A stretch of 64,000 nucleotides of DNA from Pseudarthrobacter naphthalenicus (GTDB lineage Bacteria > Actinomycetota > Actinomycetes > Actinomycetales > Micrococcaceae). Of this stretch, positions 26,662 to 35,407 are shown piece after piece. The notes under the pieces were generated by a model that saw nothing but the letters and a program-made list of their open reading frames with translations, was not told the origin of the DNA and did not search any database. The stretch's first letter is position 1, and the number at the start of each line of letters is the position of its first letter. The stretch spans positions 248,001 to 312,000 of the forward strand of contig NZ_JARESG010000002.1 in the NCBI RefSeq assembly GCF_029076445.1, read 5' to 3'. A program made the translations under genes and the position numbers.

Positions 26662-26667
26662 TAGGCT
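26662..26667 (+). promoter_or_regulatory. -10 hexamer of a leaderless purU transcript
   Basis: TAGGCT is followed by seven bases and GTG 26675. No ribosome site precedes the GTG, so transcription probably begins at the start codon itself. Confidence 0.5.
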
Positions 26668-26674
26668 AAATATC

Positions 26675-27535
26675 GTGACTGATGAGCAGCTGACCAAAGC
26701 GTACGTGCTAACACTGTCCTGCCCGGACCGCCCGGGAATCGTCCATGCGGTGGCGGGCGCCCTGCTGGTGGCCGGCTGTAATATTTTGGACTCGCAGCAG
26801 TACGGCAGCCCCGCCACGGGCAACTTCTTTATGCGCGTGGAAGCCACGACGACGGCCTCCCGCGCCGAGCTTCACGCCGCCCTTGAGCCGGTGGCGGACG
26901 CGTTCGGGATGCAGTGGGGCCTCAACGCTGTGGGGCGGAAGGTGCGGACCCTGCTGATGGCCAGCACGTCCGCGCACTGCCTCAACGACATCCTCTTCCA
27001 GCAGCGCTCCGGCACCCTGCCCATCGATATCCCGGCCATCGTCTCGAACCACCGGGACCTCGCCGGCCTTGCCGAGTTCTACGGCATCCCCTTCCACTAC
27101 ATTCCGGTCACGCCGGACACCAAAGTGGAGGCCGAGGCCAAGCTGCGAGCCCTCATGGCCGAACACGACATCGAACTCACCGTGCTGGCCCGCTACATGC
27201 AGATCATTTCCGATGAGCTCTGCGCGGAACTGACCGGCAAGGCCATCAATATCCACCACTCATTCCTCCCCTCCTTCAAGGGCGCCAAGCCCTACCACCA
27301 GGCCCACGCCCGCGGGGTGAAACTGATCGGCGCCACCGCACATTACGTCACGGCCGCCCTGGATGAAGGCCCCATCATTGAGCAGGAAGTCATCCGGGTG
27401 GACCACGCCCGGACCCCGGAACAGTTTGTGCAGATGGGCCGTGCCGTTGAGGGCAGGACCCTGACCCAGGCGCTCCAATGGCACGCCGAGCACCGGGTGC
27501 TGCTGGACGGCAACCGGACCGTGGTCTTCAACTAG
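26675..27535 (+). CDS. purU: Formyltetrahydrofolate deformylase
   Basis: A 286-residue enzyme hydrolysing 10-formyl-THF to formate and THF, which balances the folate pool. An N-terminal ACT domain (YVLTLSCPDRPGIVHAVAG, residues ~9-27) precedes a formyltransferase domain with NIHHSFLPSFKGAKPY and the catalytic-site Asp region ALDEGPIIEQE. GTG 26675 is chosen; the frame remains open upstream to 26486 but that part runs through the riboswitch region. It diverges from glyA. Confidence 0.95.
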   Translation: MTDEQLTKAYVLTLSCPDRPGIVHAVAGALLVAGCNILDSQQYGSPATGNFFMRVEATTTASRAELHAALEPVADAFGMQWGLNAVGRKVRTLLMASTSAHCLNDILFQQRSGTLPIDIPAIVSNHRDLAGLAEFYGIPFHYIPVTPDTKVEAEAKLRALMAEHDIELTVLARYMQIISDELCAELTGKAINIHHSFLPSFKGAKPYHQAHARGVKLIGATAHYVTAALDEGPIIEQEVIRVDHARTPEQFVQMGRAVEGRTLTQALQWHAEHRVLLDGNRTVVFN

Positions 27536-27588
27536 CCCGTTTCCCTACCCCTTCCCCCTCCCGTTTCCCTCCCCGCTTCCCCTCCTCC

Positions 27589-27653
27589 CCCTGTAAGTAG
27601 CAGCAAGTGTCGTTTTGACGGCTCAAAACGACATGTACTGCTACTTAGTTGGG
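27589..27653. repeat. Palindromic repeat, copy B
   Basis: GTAAGTAGCAGCAAGTGTCG...TTTTGA pairs with TCAAAACGACATGTACTGCTACTTA. It belongs to the same family as copies A and E (AAGTGTCG core). A 50-base pyrimidine-rich tract separates it from the purU stop. It lies upstream of the carbonic anhydrase-like gene. Confidence 0.88.
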
Positions 27654-27670
27654 GCCGGGGGCGGATGTCC

Positions 27671-27676
27671 TAGGCT
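27671..27676 (+). promoter_or_regulatory. -10 hexamer of a leaderless transcript
   Basis: TAGGCT followed by seven bases and ATG 27684, the same geometry as purU and the gene at 50564. Confidence 0.5.
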
Positions 27677-27683
27677 TGGCGGT

Positions 27684-28202
27684 ATGGCTCCTCTTCACAC
27701 TTTCGCCGGCCATGCTCCGGCCGTCCACGAAACAGCGTTCATCGCCCCCACCGCGTCCGTCATCGGCAACGCCTCCCTGGCCCGGGATTCCAGCGCCTTC
27801 TACGGCGTATCCCTGCGCGCGGACACCGCCGCCATCATGGTGGGCCCCGGAAGCAACCTTCAGGACAACGTGGTGCTGCACGCGGATCCCGGCTTCCCCT
27901 GCACCGTCGGCGCCGGGGTCAGCGTGGGTCACGCCGCCGTCGTTCATGGTTGCACCGTGGAGGACGACTGCCTGATCGGGATGGGCGCGACCGTCCTCAA
28001 TGGTGCAGTGATCGGCGCCGGCTCGCTGGTGGCGGCCGGTGCAGTGGTCCTGGAGGGGACGGTTGTACCGCCGCGATCGCTGGTGGCAGGCGTACCCGCC
28101 AAGGTCCGGCGGGAACTTACCGACGAAGAGTTTGAGGGCGTAAAACAGAACGCCGCCCGCTATGTGGAACTCGCCCGCCTTCACCGCGACCTCCACGGAT
28201 AA
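27684..28202 (+). CDS. Gamma carbonic anhydrase-like hexapeptide-repeat protein
   Basis: A 172-residue left-handed beta-helix protein. Hexapeptide-type repeats run from NASLARDSSAFYGVSLRAD to VPPRSLVAGVPAKVRR. The His ligands expected of gamma carbonic anhydrases are visible in NVVLHADPG and VGHAAVVHG. Such proteins may hydrate CO2 or only bind metal, so the activity is uncertain. The start ATG 27684 has no ribosome site but lies seven bases after TAGGCT, which suggests a leaderless mRNA. Confidence 0.88.
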   Translation: MAPLHTFAGHAPAVHETAFIAPTASVIGNASLARDSSAFYGVSLRADTAAIMVGPGSNLQDNVVLHADPGFPCTVGAGVSVGHAAVVHGCTVEDDCLIGMGATVLNGAVIGAGSLVAAGAVVLEGTVVPPRSLVAGVPAKVRRELTDEEFEGVKQNAARYVELARLHRDLHG

Positions 28203-28251
28203 CTTCTTCCCCCACACGATTCTTGGCCGAACCGCGTGCCGGGCCACTCAG

Positions 28252-28275
28252 TTGCGTTAACTTCTTGACTACAAC
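28252..28275 (+). promoter_or_regulatory. Shared box upstream of the ROK regulator
   Basis: TTGCGTT...CTTGAC.ACAAC, 19 of 24 bases identical to the box at 29513. It contains a -35-like TTGACT. It lies 26 bases before the regulator ATG and is a likely autoregulatory site. Confidence 0.55.
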
Positions 28276-28301
28276 TGCCAACGTAAGGCAATCTACTTTT
28301 T

Positions 28302-29492
28302 ATGTCCGCTACAGCGCGCCCAACGAAGAGCAGGGCGAAAAATCCAGGGTCCCAGTCCGCCCTGAGGCAACTGAACCAGCAGCGGATCATTGAGACCCTG
28401 ATGAGCGGCCCGTCCACCCAGGCCGAGCTTGCACGGCAGACCGGGCTGTCCACCGCCACAGTCTCCAACATCGTCAAAATCATGCAGGACGCGGGCCTGG
28501 CGTCCACCGAACCGATCACCAGTTCCGGCCGCCGGGCGCTGAATGTCCGGCTCAACAGCAACGGCGCGGTAGCCGTCGGCATCGACTTCGGCAGGCGCCA
28601 TCTGCGCGTGGTCCTGGCTTCCCTGAGCTACCACGTGATCGCGGAGGAATCCGTCCTGCTCCCGCTGGGCCACCAGTCAGAGGAGGGCATCGACGCGGCG
28701 GTGCTGCTGCTGGACAAGCTCCTGCTGGAAAGCGGTGTGGACCGCGCCGCACTGGTGGGTGCCGGCGTCGGAATCCCGGGGCCGATCGACCGCCGTACCG
28801 GCACTGTGGCGCAGGGTGCCATCCTTCCGGAATGGGTGGGCATCAACATCCTGCAGCACTTGGAAGAAACCCTCAAAATGCCCGTCTTTGTTGACAACGA
28901 CGCCAATCTCGGCGCGTGGTCAGAGGTCACCTGGGGGCCCCATACCGGGGTCAGCAACCTGATGTTCCTTAAGATCGGATCGGGTATTGGCGCCGGCCTG
29001 ATCCTTAACGGAGCGCCCTACTACGGCACGGTCGGCATCACCGGCGAAATCGGCCACGCCACCATCCACGAGCAGGGCCTGGTGTGCCGTTGCGGCAACC
29101 GTGGCTGCCTGGAGACCATCGCCTCCACCACCACCATGATCGAGCTGCTCAGCCGCGGCGAGGACCCCCCGGCCAGCCCGGCGGACATCGTCCGGAAGGC
29201 CCTGGCCCGCGATCCCGCCACACTGCGCGTGGTGGACGACGCAGGCCAGGCCGTGGGGCGCGCCCTGGGCAACGTAGCCAACCTGATCAATCCCGAAGTG
29301 ATTGTGGTGGGCGGCCCCCTGGCAGGCCTGGGCGACCTGCTGCTTGACCCCATCCGGCGGGGCCTCATCCGGCACGCCGTCCCGGTTGTGGGCGAAACCA
29401 CAACCCTGACAATGTCATCGCTGGGTGACCGCGCAGAGGCCCTGGGCGCGGCCGCTCTGGTGTTCCAGCACGCTGGGATCCGCAGCACGTAG
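28302..29492 (+). CDS. ROK family transcriptional regulator (XylR-like)
   Basis: A 396-residue repressor. An N-terminal winged helix (QRIIETLMSGPSTQAELARQTGLSTATVSNIVKIM, ~residues 29-63) is joined to a ROK sugar-kinase-like domain. The zinc motif CRCGNRGCLE and DNDANLGAWSE are present. The latter matches the catalytic-Asp region of ROK kinases, but the fusion to a DNA-binding domain points to regulation. It stands directly before a monosaccharide ABC transporter and shares a sequence box with it, so it likely controls the operon in response to the imported sugar. Confidence 0.92.
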   Translation: MSATARPTKSRAKNPGSQSALRQLNQQRIIETLMSGPSTQAELARQTGLSTATVSNIVKIMQDAGLASTEPITSSGRRALNVRLNSNGAVAVGIDFGRRHLRVVLASLSYHVIAEESVLLPLGHQSEEGIDAAVLLLDKLLLESGVDRAALVGAGVGIPGPIDRRTGTVAQGAILPEWVGINILQHLEETLKMPVFVDNDANLGAWSEVTWGPHTGVSNLMFLKIGSGIGAGLILNGAPYYGTVGITGEIGHATIHEQGLVCRCGNRGCLETIASTTTMIELLSRGEDPPASPADIVRKALARDPATLRVVDDAGQAVGRALGNVANLINPEVIVVGGPLAGLGDLLLDPIRRGLIRHAVPVVGETTTLTMSSLGDRAEALGAAALVFQHAGIRST

Positions 29493-29512
29493 ACCAACTT
29501 GTTATGCGCCAA

Positions 29513-29536
29513 TTGCGTTCAAGACTTGACGACAAC
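29513..29536 (+). promoter_or_regulatory. Shared box upstream of the sugar ABC operon
   Basis: Imperfect palindrome TTG...T.CAAG-A-CTTGA...CAA (8 of 11 arm positions), sharing 19 of 24 bases with 28252-28275. It includes a -35-like TTGACG followed about 18 bases later by TTTACT. Likely operator for the ROK protein. Confidence 0.6.
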
Positions 29537-29625
29537 CGGTGTGATCCAGTTTACTTTTTCATCAGACGACCCCCGCGCTTTGCGAGGGCGGACGAAGAAG
29601 TCACGTATTGGAGGCGTAAGGGCAC

Positions 29626-31182
29626 ATGACGTCCCAACCCACGCACACTGACCCCGTAATTCTGGAGATGCGCTCCATCACCAAGGAATTTCCCGGCGTC
29701 AAAGCACTGTCCGAAGTAAGCCTCCGGGTCAAGGCAGGCGAAATCCACGCGATCTGCGGCGAAAACGGCGCCGGCAAGTCCACGCTGATGAAGGTCCTGT
29801 CCGGTGTCTACCCGTACGGAAGCTACGACGGCGACATTGTTTACCAGAACGAAGTCCAGCAGTTCCGGGACATCCGGGCCAGCGAGCACGCCGGCATCGT
29901 GATCATCCACCAGGAACTGGCCCTCATCCCCGAACTGTCCATCATGGAGAACATCTTCCTGGGGAATGAGCCCACCAAGCGCGGTGTCATCGACTGGGCC
30001 GAAGCCCGGCGGCGGTCCCTCGACCTGCTGGCGCGCGTGGGCCTCCGAGACGACCCGGACACGCCTATCAAGGAGATCGGCGTCGGCAAGCAGCAGTTGG
30101 TGGAGATCGCCAAGGCCCTGAACAAGTCAGTGAAAATCCTCATCCTGGACGAACCCACCGCGGCGCTGAACGAATCGGACTCCCAGCACCTGCTTGACCT
30201 GATGCTGGGTCTCAAGGGCCGGGGCATTACTTCAATCATCATTTCCCACAAGCTCAACGAGATCGAGCAGATCGCCGATTCCATCACCATCATCCGGGAC
30301 GGCAAATCGATCGAAACCCTTGATGTTAAGGCCGACGGCGTGGACGAGGACCGCATCATCAAGGGCATGGTGGGGCGCGCGCTTGAATCCCGCTTCCCGG
30401 ACCACACACCGAAAATCGGCGAAGTGTTGTTCGAGGTCAAGAACTGGAACGTGGCACATCCGCAGATCCAGGACCGCATGGTCTGCAAGAACTCGAACTT
30501 CTTTGTGCGCCGCGGTGAGATCGTCGGATTTGCAGGGCTCATGGGTGCCGGGCGCACCGAACTGGCCCGGTCCATCTTCGGCCGGTCCTACGGCCACTTC
30601 GTCTCCGGACAGATCTACATGCACGGCAAGGAAGTAACCCTCAAGAGCGTTCACCAGGCGATCCAGGCCGGCCTTGGCTACGTCACCGAAGACCGGAAGT
30701 CCCTCGGCCTGAACCTGCTTGATGACATCAAGACAACCACGGTGTCAGCCAACCTGGAGAAGATCAGCAAACGCAGCGTGGTGGACACGAACAAGGAGTT
30801 TGCGGTTGCCGAGGAATACCGGAAGTCCCTCCGGACGAAGGCCCCTTCGGTGCAGGAGGGGGTGGCCAAGCTGTCCGGCGGAAACCAGCAGAAGGTAGTC
30901 CTGGCCAAGTGGATGTTCACTGACCCGGAACTGCTGATCCTGGATGAACCCACCCGCGGGATCGACGTCGGAGCCAAGTACGAGATCTACGGCATCATCC
31001 AGCAACTGGCCAACCAGGGGAAAGGCGTCATTGTGATTTCCTCCGAACTGCCTGAACTGCTGGGACTCTCGGACCGCATTTACACCATCTTCGAGGGCGC
31101 CATCACGGGCGTACTCGACAAGGCGGAAGCGAGCCAGGAAAGCCTGATGAAGCTCATGACCTCCGCCCGAAAGGCCGCCTAA
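29626..31182 (+). CDS. mmsA: Multiple monosaccharide ABC transporter ATPase
   Basis: A 518-residue double ATPase of the XylG/GguA class. The first domain has Walker [10 protein letters not shown] and [11 protein letters not shown]; the second has the degenerate [17 protein letters not shown] and [22 protein letters not shown] in the second half is typical of monosaccharide importers. It is first in a three-gene operon with a permease and a ChvE-like binding protein; such systems import xylose, arabinose, glucose or galactose. The exact sugar is not readable. Confidence 0.92.
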   Translation: MTSQPTHTDPVILEMRSITKEFPGVKALSEVSLRVKAGEIHAICGENGAGKSTLMKVLSGVYPYGSYDGDIVYQNEVQQFRDIRASEHAGIVIIHQELALIPELSIMENIFLGNEPTKRGVIDWAEARRRSLDLLARVGLRDDPDTPIKEIGVGKQQLVEIAKALNKSVKILILDEPTAALNESDSQHLLDLMLGLKGRGITSIIISHKLNEIEQIADSITIIRDGKSIETLDVKADGVDEDRIIKGMVGRALESRFPDHTPKIGEVLFEVKNWNVAHPQIQDRMVCKNSNFFVRRGEIVGFAGLMGAGRTELARSIFGRSYGHFVSGQIYMHGKEVTLKSVHQAIQAGLGYVTEDRKSLGLNLLDDIKTTTVSANLEKISKRSVVDTNKEFAVAEEYRKSLRTKAPSVQEGVAKLSGGNQQKVVLAKWMFTDPELLILDEPTRGIDVGAKYEIYGIIQQLANQGKGVIVISSELPELLGLSDRIYTIFEGAITGVLDKAEASQESLMKLMTSARKAA

Positions 31183-31228
31183 TCCTCTGGATCCTTCCAG
31201 AACCTTCCAGATACAAGGACCGAAAACA

Positions 31229-32512
31229 ATGAACGCGCTCAAGAAACTCTTCGGTGGCGACACCCGCCAGTTCGGGATGATCTTTGCCCTCGTGGCTCTG
31301 ATAGTTCTCTTCCAGTGGCTCACAGGCGGCATCACCCTCACACCGGGCAACGTCATCAACCTCTTCAACGGAAACTCCTACATCCTTATCCTGGCCATCG
31401 GCATGGTGCTGGTCATCATCGCCGGGCACATTGACCTGTCGGTCGGCTCGGTGGCTGCCTTCGTGGGCATGGTGGTGGCCATCTGCATGAGGGACTGGCA
31501 CCTTCCCTGGTTTGTCGCGATCCTGCTGGGCCTGGGCCTCGGCGCCCTGATCGGTGCGTGGCAAGGCATGTGGACGGCGTATGTGGGCATACCAGCGTTC
31601 ATTGTGACCCTGGCCGGCATGCTGATCTTCCGCGGTGCACAGCAGTTCGTGGGCCAGTCCAACTCGATTCCCGTCCCCAGGGAGTTCCAGTACATCGGCG
31701 CGGGCTACCTCCCTGAAGTGGGGCCGGACACCGGCTTCAACAACCTCACCGTCCTTCTGGGGCTTGCAGGCGTCGCATTCGTGATCTTCGGCGAAGTCCG
31801 ACGGCGGCGCAACGCCAAGGCGCTCGGCGCAGAGGTTTCGGAGACCTGGGTGAGCGTCCTTCGGCTCGTCCTGATCTGTGGAGCCATCCTCTATGCAACG
31901 TACCTCTTCGCCACGGGCCGTCCCGGCACATCGTTCCCGATTCCGGGGCTCATCCTCGCCGTTATGGTTTTGGTCTACGGCTTCATCTCCTCCAAGACCG
32001 TGGTTGGCCGGCACGTCTACGCCGTCGGCGGCAACCGCCACGCTGCGGAACTCTCCGGTGTGAAGTCCAAGAAGATCAACTTCCTGGTCATGATGAACAT
32101 GTCCATCATCGCCGGTTTGGCGGGCATGATCTTCGTGGCCCGCTCCACTTCTGCCGGCCCTTCGGACGGCACCGGCTGGGAACTTGACGCCATCGCCGCC
32201 GTCTTCATTGGCGGCGCGGCAGTCACCGGCGGCGTGGGTACCGTCATCGGATCCATCGTCGGAGGCTTGGTCATGGCCGTCCTGAACAACGGCCTGCAGC
32301 TGCTCAGCGTGGGCGCGGACTGGCAGTCCATGATCAAGGGTCTGGTGCTGTTGGTGGCTGTGGCCGTCGACGTCTACAACAAGTCCCAAGGCCGGGCATC
32401 GATTATCGGGTTGATGATGAAGAACTTCAGCCGACCGTCCAACGGCACAGGCACACCGCTGCAGCCGGACGAAGTCACCTCCACCAGAGAAACCATTTCC
32501 AAGGAAGCCTGA
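31229..32512 (+). CDS. mmsB: Multiple monosaccharide ABC transporter permease
   Basis: A 427-residue permease with about ten hydrophobic segments (XylH/GguB class). The N-terminal MIFALVALIVLFQWLTGGI, the motif AGHIDLSVGSVAAFVGM and VIGSIVGGLVMAVLNNGL are family landmarks. The loop around residues 180-200 is basic (EVRRRRNAKALG). It lies 46 bases after the ATPase gene. The C-terminal tail is hydrophilic and cytoplasmic. Confidence 0.93.
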   Translation: MNALKKLFGGDTRQFGMIFALVALIVLFQWLTGGITLTPGNVINLFNGNSYILILAIGMVLVIIAGHIDLSVGSVAAFVGMVVAICMRDWHLPWFVAILLGLGLGALIGAWQGMWTAYVGIPAFIVTLAGMLIFRGAQQFVGQSNSIPVPREFQYIGAGYLPEVGPDTGFNNLTVLLGLAGVAFVIFGEVRRRRNAKALGAEVSETWVSVLRLVLICGAILYATYLFATGRPGTSFPIPGLILAVMVLVYGFISSKTVVGRHVYAVGGNRHAAELSGVKSKKINFLVMMNMSIIAGLAGMIFVARSTSAGPSDGTGWELDAIAAVFIGGAAVTGGVGTVIGSIVGGLVMAVLNNGLQLLSVGADWQSMIKGLVLLVAVAVDVYNKSQGRASIIGLMMKNFSRPSNGTGTPLQPDEVTSTRETISKEA

Positions 32513-32561
32513 GCAGTTCAGCTTCCCGCCCCCAACACCCCAAAAGAAAGTGGACACAGAA

Positions 32562-33665
32562 ATGCGAATGTTTGGCAAAGCAGGAAAGGCAGCAACGATA
32601 GCTGCGATCGCAGCACTGGCGCTGACAGGCTGCGGACGTTCCGAACCAAGCACCTCAGGCGGCGGCGCCAGCGGGGGAACCGGCGGGTTCCCCCAGGACT
32701 CCGCGATCGGCGTCGCACTTCCCAAGAAGACCAGCGAGAACTGGGTATTGGCGGAAAAGCTGTTCAATGACGGGCTTAGCAGTGCCGGTTTCAAGCCCAC
32801 GGTGCAGTTCGCCAACAATGGTGTGGCCGAACAGCAGAACCAGATCAGCGCCATGATCTCCAAGGGCGCAAAGGTCATCATTGTGGGTGCCCTTGACGGC
32901 TCCCAGCTGGGAACGCAGCTCCAGCAGGCAAAGGATGCAGGCGCCACCATCATCGCCTACGACCGCCTCCTGCTGAACACCGAAAACGTGGACTACTACG
33001 TGGCTTACGACAACTTCAAAGTCGGCGTGCTGCAGGGCCAAGCCCTGCTGGACGGTATGAAGGCGAAGAAGCCGGCCGGCCCTTACAACATCGAACTTCT
33101 GGCCGGGTCGCCGGATGACGCCAACGCGAAGGTCTTCTTTGACGGCGCCATGTCGGTCCTCAAGCCGAAGATCGACGACGGAACGCTGAAGGTCCTCTCG
33201 GGCCAGACGACATTCGAGAAAGCTGTCACGCAGGACTGGAAGGCCGAGAACGCCCAGCGGCGGATGGATACCCTGTTGACCGGTTCATACGGGACGGCCT
33301 CGCTGGACGGTGTCCTCTCACCGAACGACACCCTTGCCCGGGCGGTCATCACGTCCGTCAAGGCGGCTGGCAAGCCGATTCCGGTCGTCACCGGACAGGA
33401 CTCCGAAGTTGAGTCCGTGAAGTCGATCATGGCCGGCGAGCAGTACTCCACCATCAACAAGGACACCCGCAAGCTCGTTGAGCATGCGATTGTTATGGTC
33501 AAGGATCTCCAGGCCGGCAAGAAGCCGGAGGTCAACGACGACAAGTCCTACAACAACGGCACGAAGGTTGTCCCGGCGTTCCTGCTTCCGCCGGTCATCG
33601 TGACCAAGGAGAACGTGAAGACGGCCTACACGGACGACCCGGTACTCGGCCCGATCACCAAGTAA
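32562..33665 (+). CDS. chvE: ChvE-like monosaccharide-binding lipoprotein
   Basis: A 367-residue solute-binding lipoprotein. The signal peptide ends in ALTGC (lipidated Cys ~residue 24). The mature protein shows GVALPKKTSENW, GAKVIIVGALDGSQL and IIAYDRLLLNTENVDYYV, matching the ChvE/GguE family that binds several monosaccharides. Start choices are GTG 32550, ATG 32562 and ATG 32568; I prefer 32562 with the purine tract AAAGAAAG upstream. A strong terminator follows. Confidence 0.9.
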   Translation: MRMFGKAGKAATIAAIAALALTGCGRSEPSTSGGGASGGTGGFPQDSAIGVALPKKTSENWVLAEKLFNDGLSSAGFKPTVQFANNGVAEQQNQISAMISKGAKVIIVGALDGSQLGTQLQQAKDAGATIIAYDRLLLNTENVDYYVAYDNFKVGVLQGQALLDGMKAKKPAGPYNIELLAGSPDDANAKVFFDGAMSVLKPKIDDGTLKVLSGQTTFEKAVTQDWKAENAQRRMDTLLTGSYGTASLDGVLSPNDTLARAVITSVKAAGKPIPVVTGQDSEVESVKSIMAGEQYSTINKDTRKLVEHAIVMVKDLQAGKKPEVNDDKSYNNGTKVVPAFLLPPVIVTKENVKTAYTDDPVLGPITK

Positions 33666-33687
33666 CCAAGAAGTAACTGCATAACCG

Positions 33688-33725
33688 GGCCCCGGCCCGC
33701 CGGCAACGGCGGGCCGGGGCCTTTT
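33688..33725 (+). terminator. Rho-independent terminator of the sugar operon
   Basis: A perfect 14-bp GC stem (GGCCCCGGCCCGCC / GGCGGGCCGGGGCC) with a 6-base loop, followed by TTTT, 23 bases after the stop. Confidence 0.92.
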
Positions 33726-33736
33726 GCCGCCCCCGC

Positions 33737-33820
33737 CAAACCCTCCCTCACCTAATGCGGGTTTCCAGCAAACCCTCTCTCACCTAATGCGGGTTTCCAG
33801 CAAACGCTCCCTCACCTGCC
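33737..33820. repeat. 32-bp direct tandem repeat, about 2.5 units
   Basis: Units 33737-33768 and 33769-33800 differ at one base, followed by a half unit to about 33820. The unit contains CCTCACCTAATGCGGGTTTC. It sits between the sugar-operon terminator and the next gene and has no spacers, so it is not a CRISPR array. Confidence 0.88.
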
Positions 33821-33938
33821 GATTCACGGCCCACGCATTCACAGCCCGCGCATAGGTATGCCACCGCAGGGGCACAGCAGCGCTGAGCACTGTGGAGGCA
33901 GGGGCCCGCACCAGGCGGCCCATGTCCCGAGGAGTACA

Positions 33939-35405
33939 GTGAGCGTCCTTGCCCGGAGTGTTGGCAACGCCTTCAGAAACAAAGTCCGAACAGCTGCCGT
34001 CGTGGCGGTCCTTGCCGTCGCCATCGGACTTGCCCTGGCCATGCTGGTGGCCAACCAGGCTGTCGGCGCAAAAGTCCAGGAGCTCAATGCCTCCGTGGGT
34101 ACCGTACTGACCGTCAACCCGGCCGGCGGCCAGGGCTTCGACGGCGGCGGCGAGCCGCTGACAGCCGAACAGGCCGGAACCGCAGCCGCCGTCCCCAACG
34201 TCAGCTCCGTCGTCGGGACCAGTTCCCTCCGGCTCCGCAACGCTACCGAAGCGGCAGCACAGTCCACCGCAGGAACCCAGGCCGGCGGCCCCCAGGGCGC
34301 ACCGGGCGGCGGCCAGAGCCAGAACCAGGGCACCGCCACAGTTACCACCAGCCTCACCGCCGCGATCGACGCCGGCACCCTGGGCGGCCGCAACCAGGCC
34401 GCCAACGGCACCACAGGGACCTCCGGCACCGCCACGGCGCAGCCGGCCCGCTCACTGCCCATCACCGCAACGGGCATCGGCGCCGAGGTGGACAGCACAG
34501 GCAAGGCACTGGGCATCACCCAGGGCAACGGCCTGGGAGACTACACCGCCGAATCAACCAACGCGCTCCTGGGCACCACCCTGGCGGAAAAGAACGGCCT
34601 GGGCGTGGGCTCCACCTTCAGCATCAATGACAGGACCTTCACAGTGGCCGGCCTGTTCGATTCCGGCACCACCTTCGGCAACAACGCCCTCTACGTGACC
34701 CTTCCCACGGCGCAGGGCCTCGCTGAACTTCCCGGCGAGCTCTCCTCCATGATCGTCACCGTCAACAGCATGGAAAACGTCGATTCCGCCAAGACCGCCC
34801 TCCAGGCCGCCCTCGGCACCGACAAGGCTGACGTCACCCAGGGCCAGCGCAACCTCGAAACGGCGGTCAGCTCCCTGGACAGCGTCAAGAACATCTCCCT
34901 CATCGCGTTCCTCGCAGCCCTGGGCACGGCGGGCCTGATCATCCTCCTGATCATGGTCATGCTGGTCCGCGAGCGCCGCCGCGAGATTGGCGTGCTCAAG
35001 GCGATCGGCGCGCCCAACCGCACCATCGGACTCCAGTTCGTCCTGGAGGCGCTGGTAGTGGTGGCGATGGGCAGCGTGGTGGGCGCCGCCGTCGCCTCCT
35101 TCGCCAGCGGCGGCATCGCGTCCGCGCTGATCAGTTCCAGTTCAACAACGACGACGGCGGCCTCCACCGGGCGCGGCGTCGGCGGCGGGGCGGCCGGGTT
35201 CCCCGGCGGCGGCTCCGGCATGCCGGGCCAGGGCGGCCCGTTCGGCGGCGCCTCGCAGCTGCTGACCTCGGTCACCGCGAGCGCCTCCCCCGGCGTGATC
35301 GCCGCCGGCATCGCGGCAGTGTTCGGCGTGGCCATCATCGGCGCCCTGATCCCTGCCCTGCTCACAGCCCGCATCCGTCCCATCGAAGTCCTGCGAGGAG
35401 AATAA
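33939..35405 (+). CDS. FtsX/MacB-type ABC transporter permease
   Basis: A 488-residue permease of the MacB/LolC layout: one N-terminal helix (~residues 18-40), a large extracytoplasmic domain, then three helices. MLVRERRREIGVLKAIGA between helices 2 and 3 and RIRPIEVLRGE at the end are family signatures. GTG 33939 has GAGGAG at good distance. Two low-complexity stretches are odd: a Gln/Gly/Thr-rich part near residues 85-135 and a Gly/Pro/Ser-rich loop of ~65 residues between the last two helices. It pairs with the ATPase that begins three bases later. The substrate is unknown. Confidence 0.88.
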   Translation: MSVLARSVGNAFRNKVRTAAVVAVLAVAIGLALAMLVANQAVGAKVQELNASVGTVLTVNPAGGQGFDGGGEPLTAEQAGTAAAVPNVSSVVGTSSLRLRNATEAAAQSTAGTQAGGPQGAPGGGQSQNQGTATVTTSLTAAIDAGTLGGRNQAANGTTGTSGTATAQPARSLPITATGIGAEVDSTGKALGITQGNGLGDYTAESTNALLGTTLAEKNGLGVGSTFSINDRTFTVAGLFDSGTTFGNNALYVTLPTAQGLAELPGELSSMIVTVNSMENVDSAKTALQAALGTDKADVTQGQRNLETAVSSLDSVKNISLIAFLAALGTAGLIILLIMVMLVRERRREIGVLKAIGAPNRTIGLQFVLEALVVVAMGSVVGAAVASFASGGIASALISSSSTTTTAASTGRGVGGGAAGFPGGGSGMPGQGGPFGGASQLLTSVTASASPGVIAAGIAAVFGVAIIGALIPALLTARIRPIEVLRGE

Positions 35406-35407
35406 CC

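Noticed and set aside
26404-26674. Glycine riboswitch before glyA
   Set aside because: The sequence fits the ZTP aptamer with its pseudoknot; no tandem glycine aptamers are present.
31154-32953. Long minus-strand open frame (599 codons) over the sugar permease gene
   Set aside because: It is antisense to a well-supported permease and to the start of the binding-protein gene; no domain is visible.
33737-33820. Possible CRISPR-like repeat
   Set aside because: Units are directly adjacent with no spacers, and there are no cas genes in the window.
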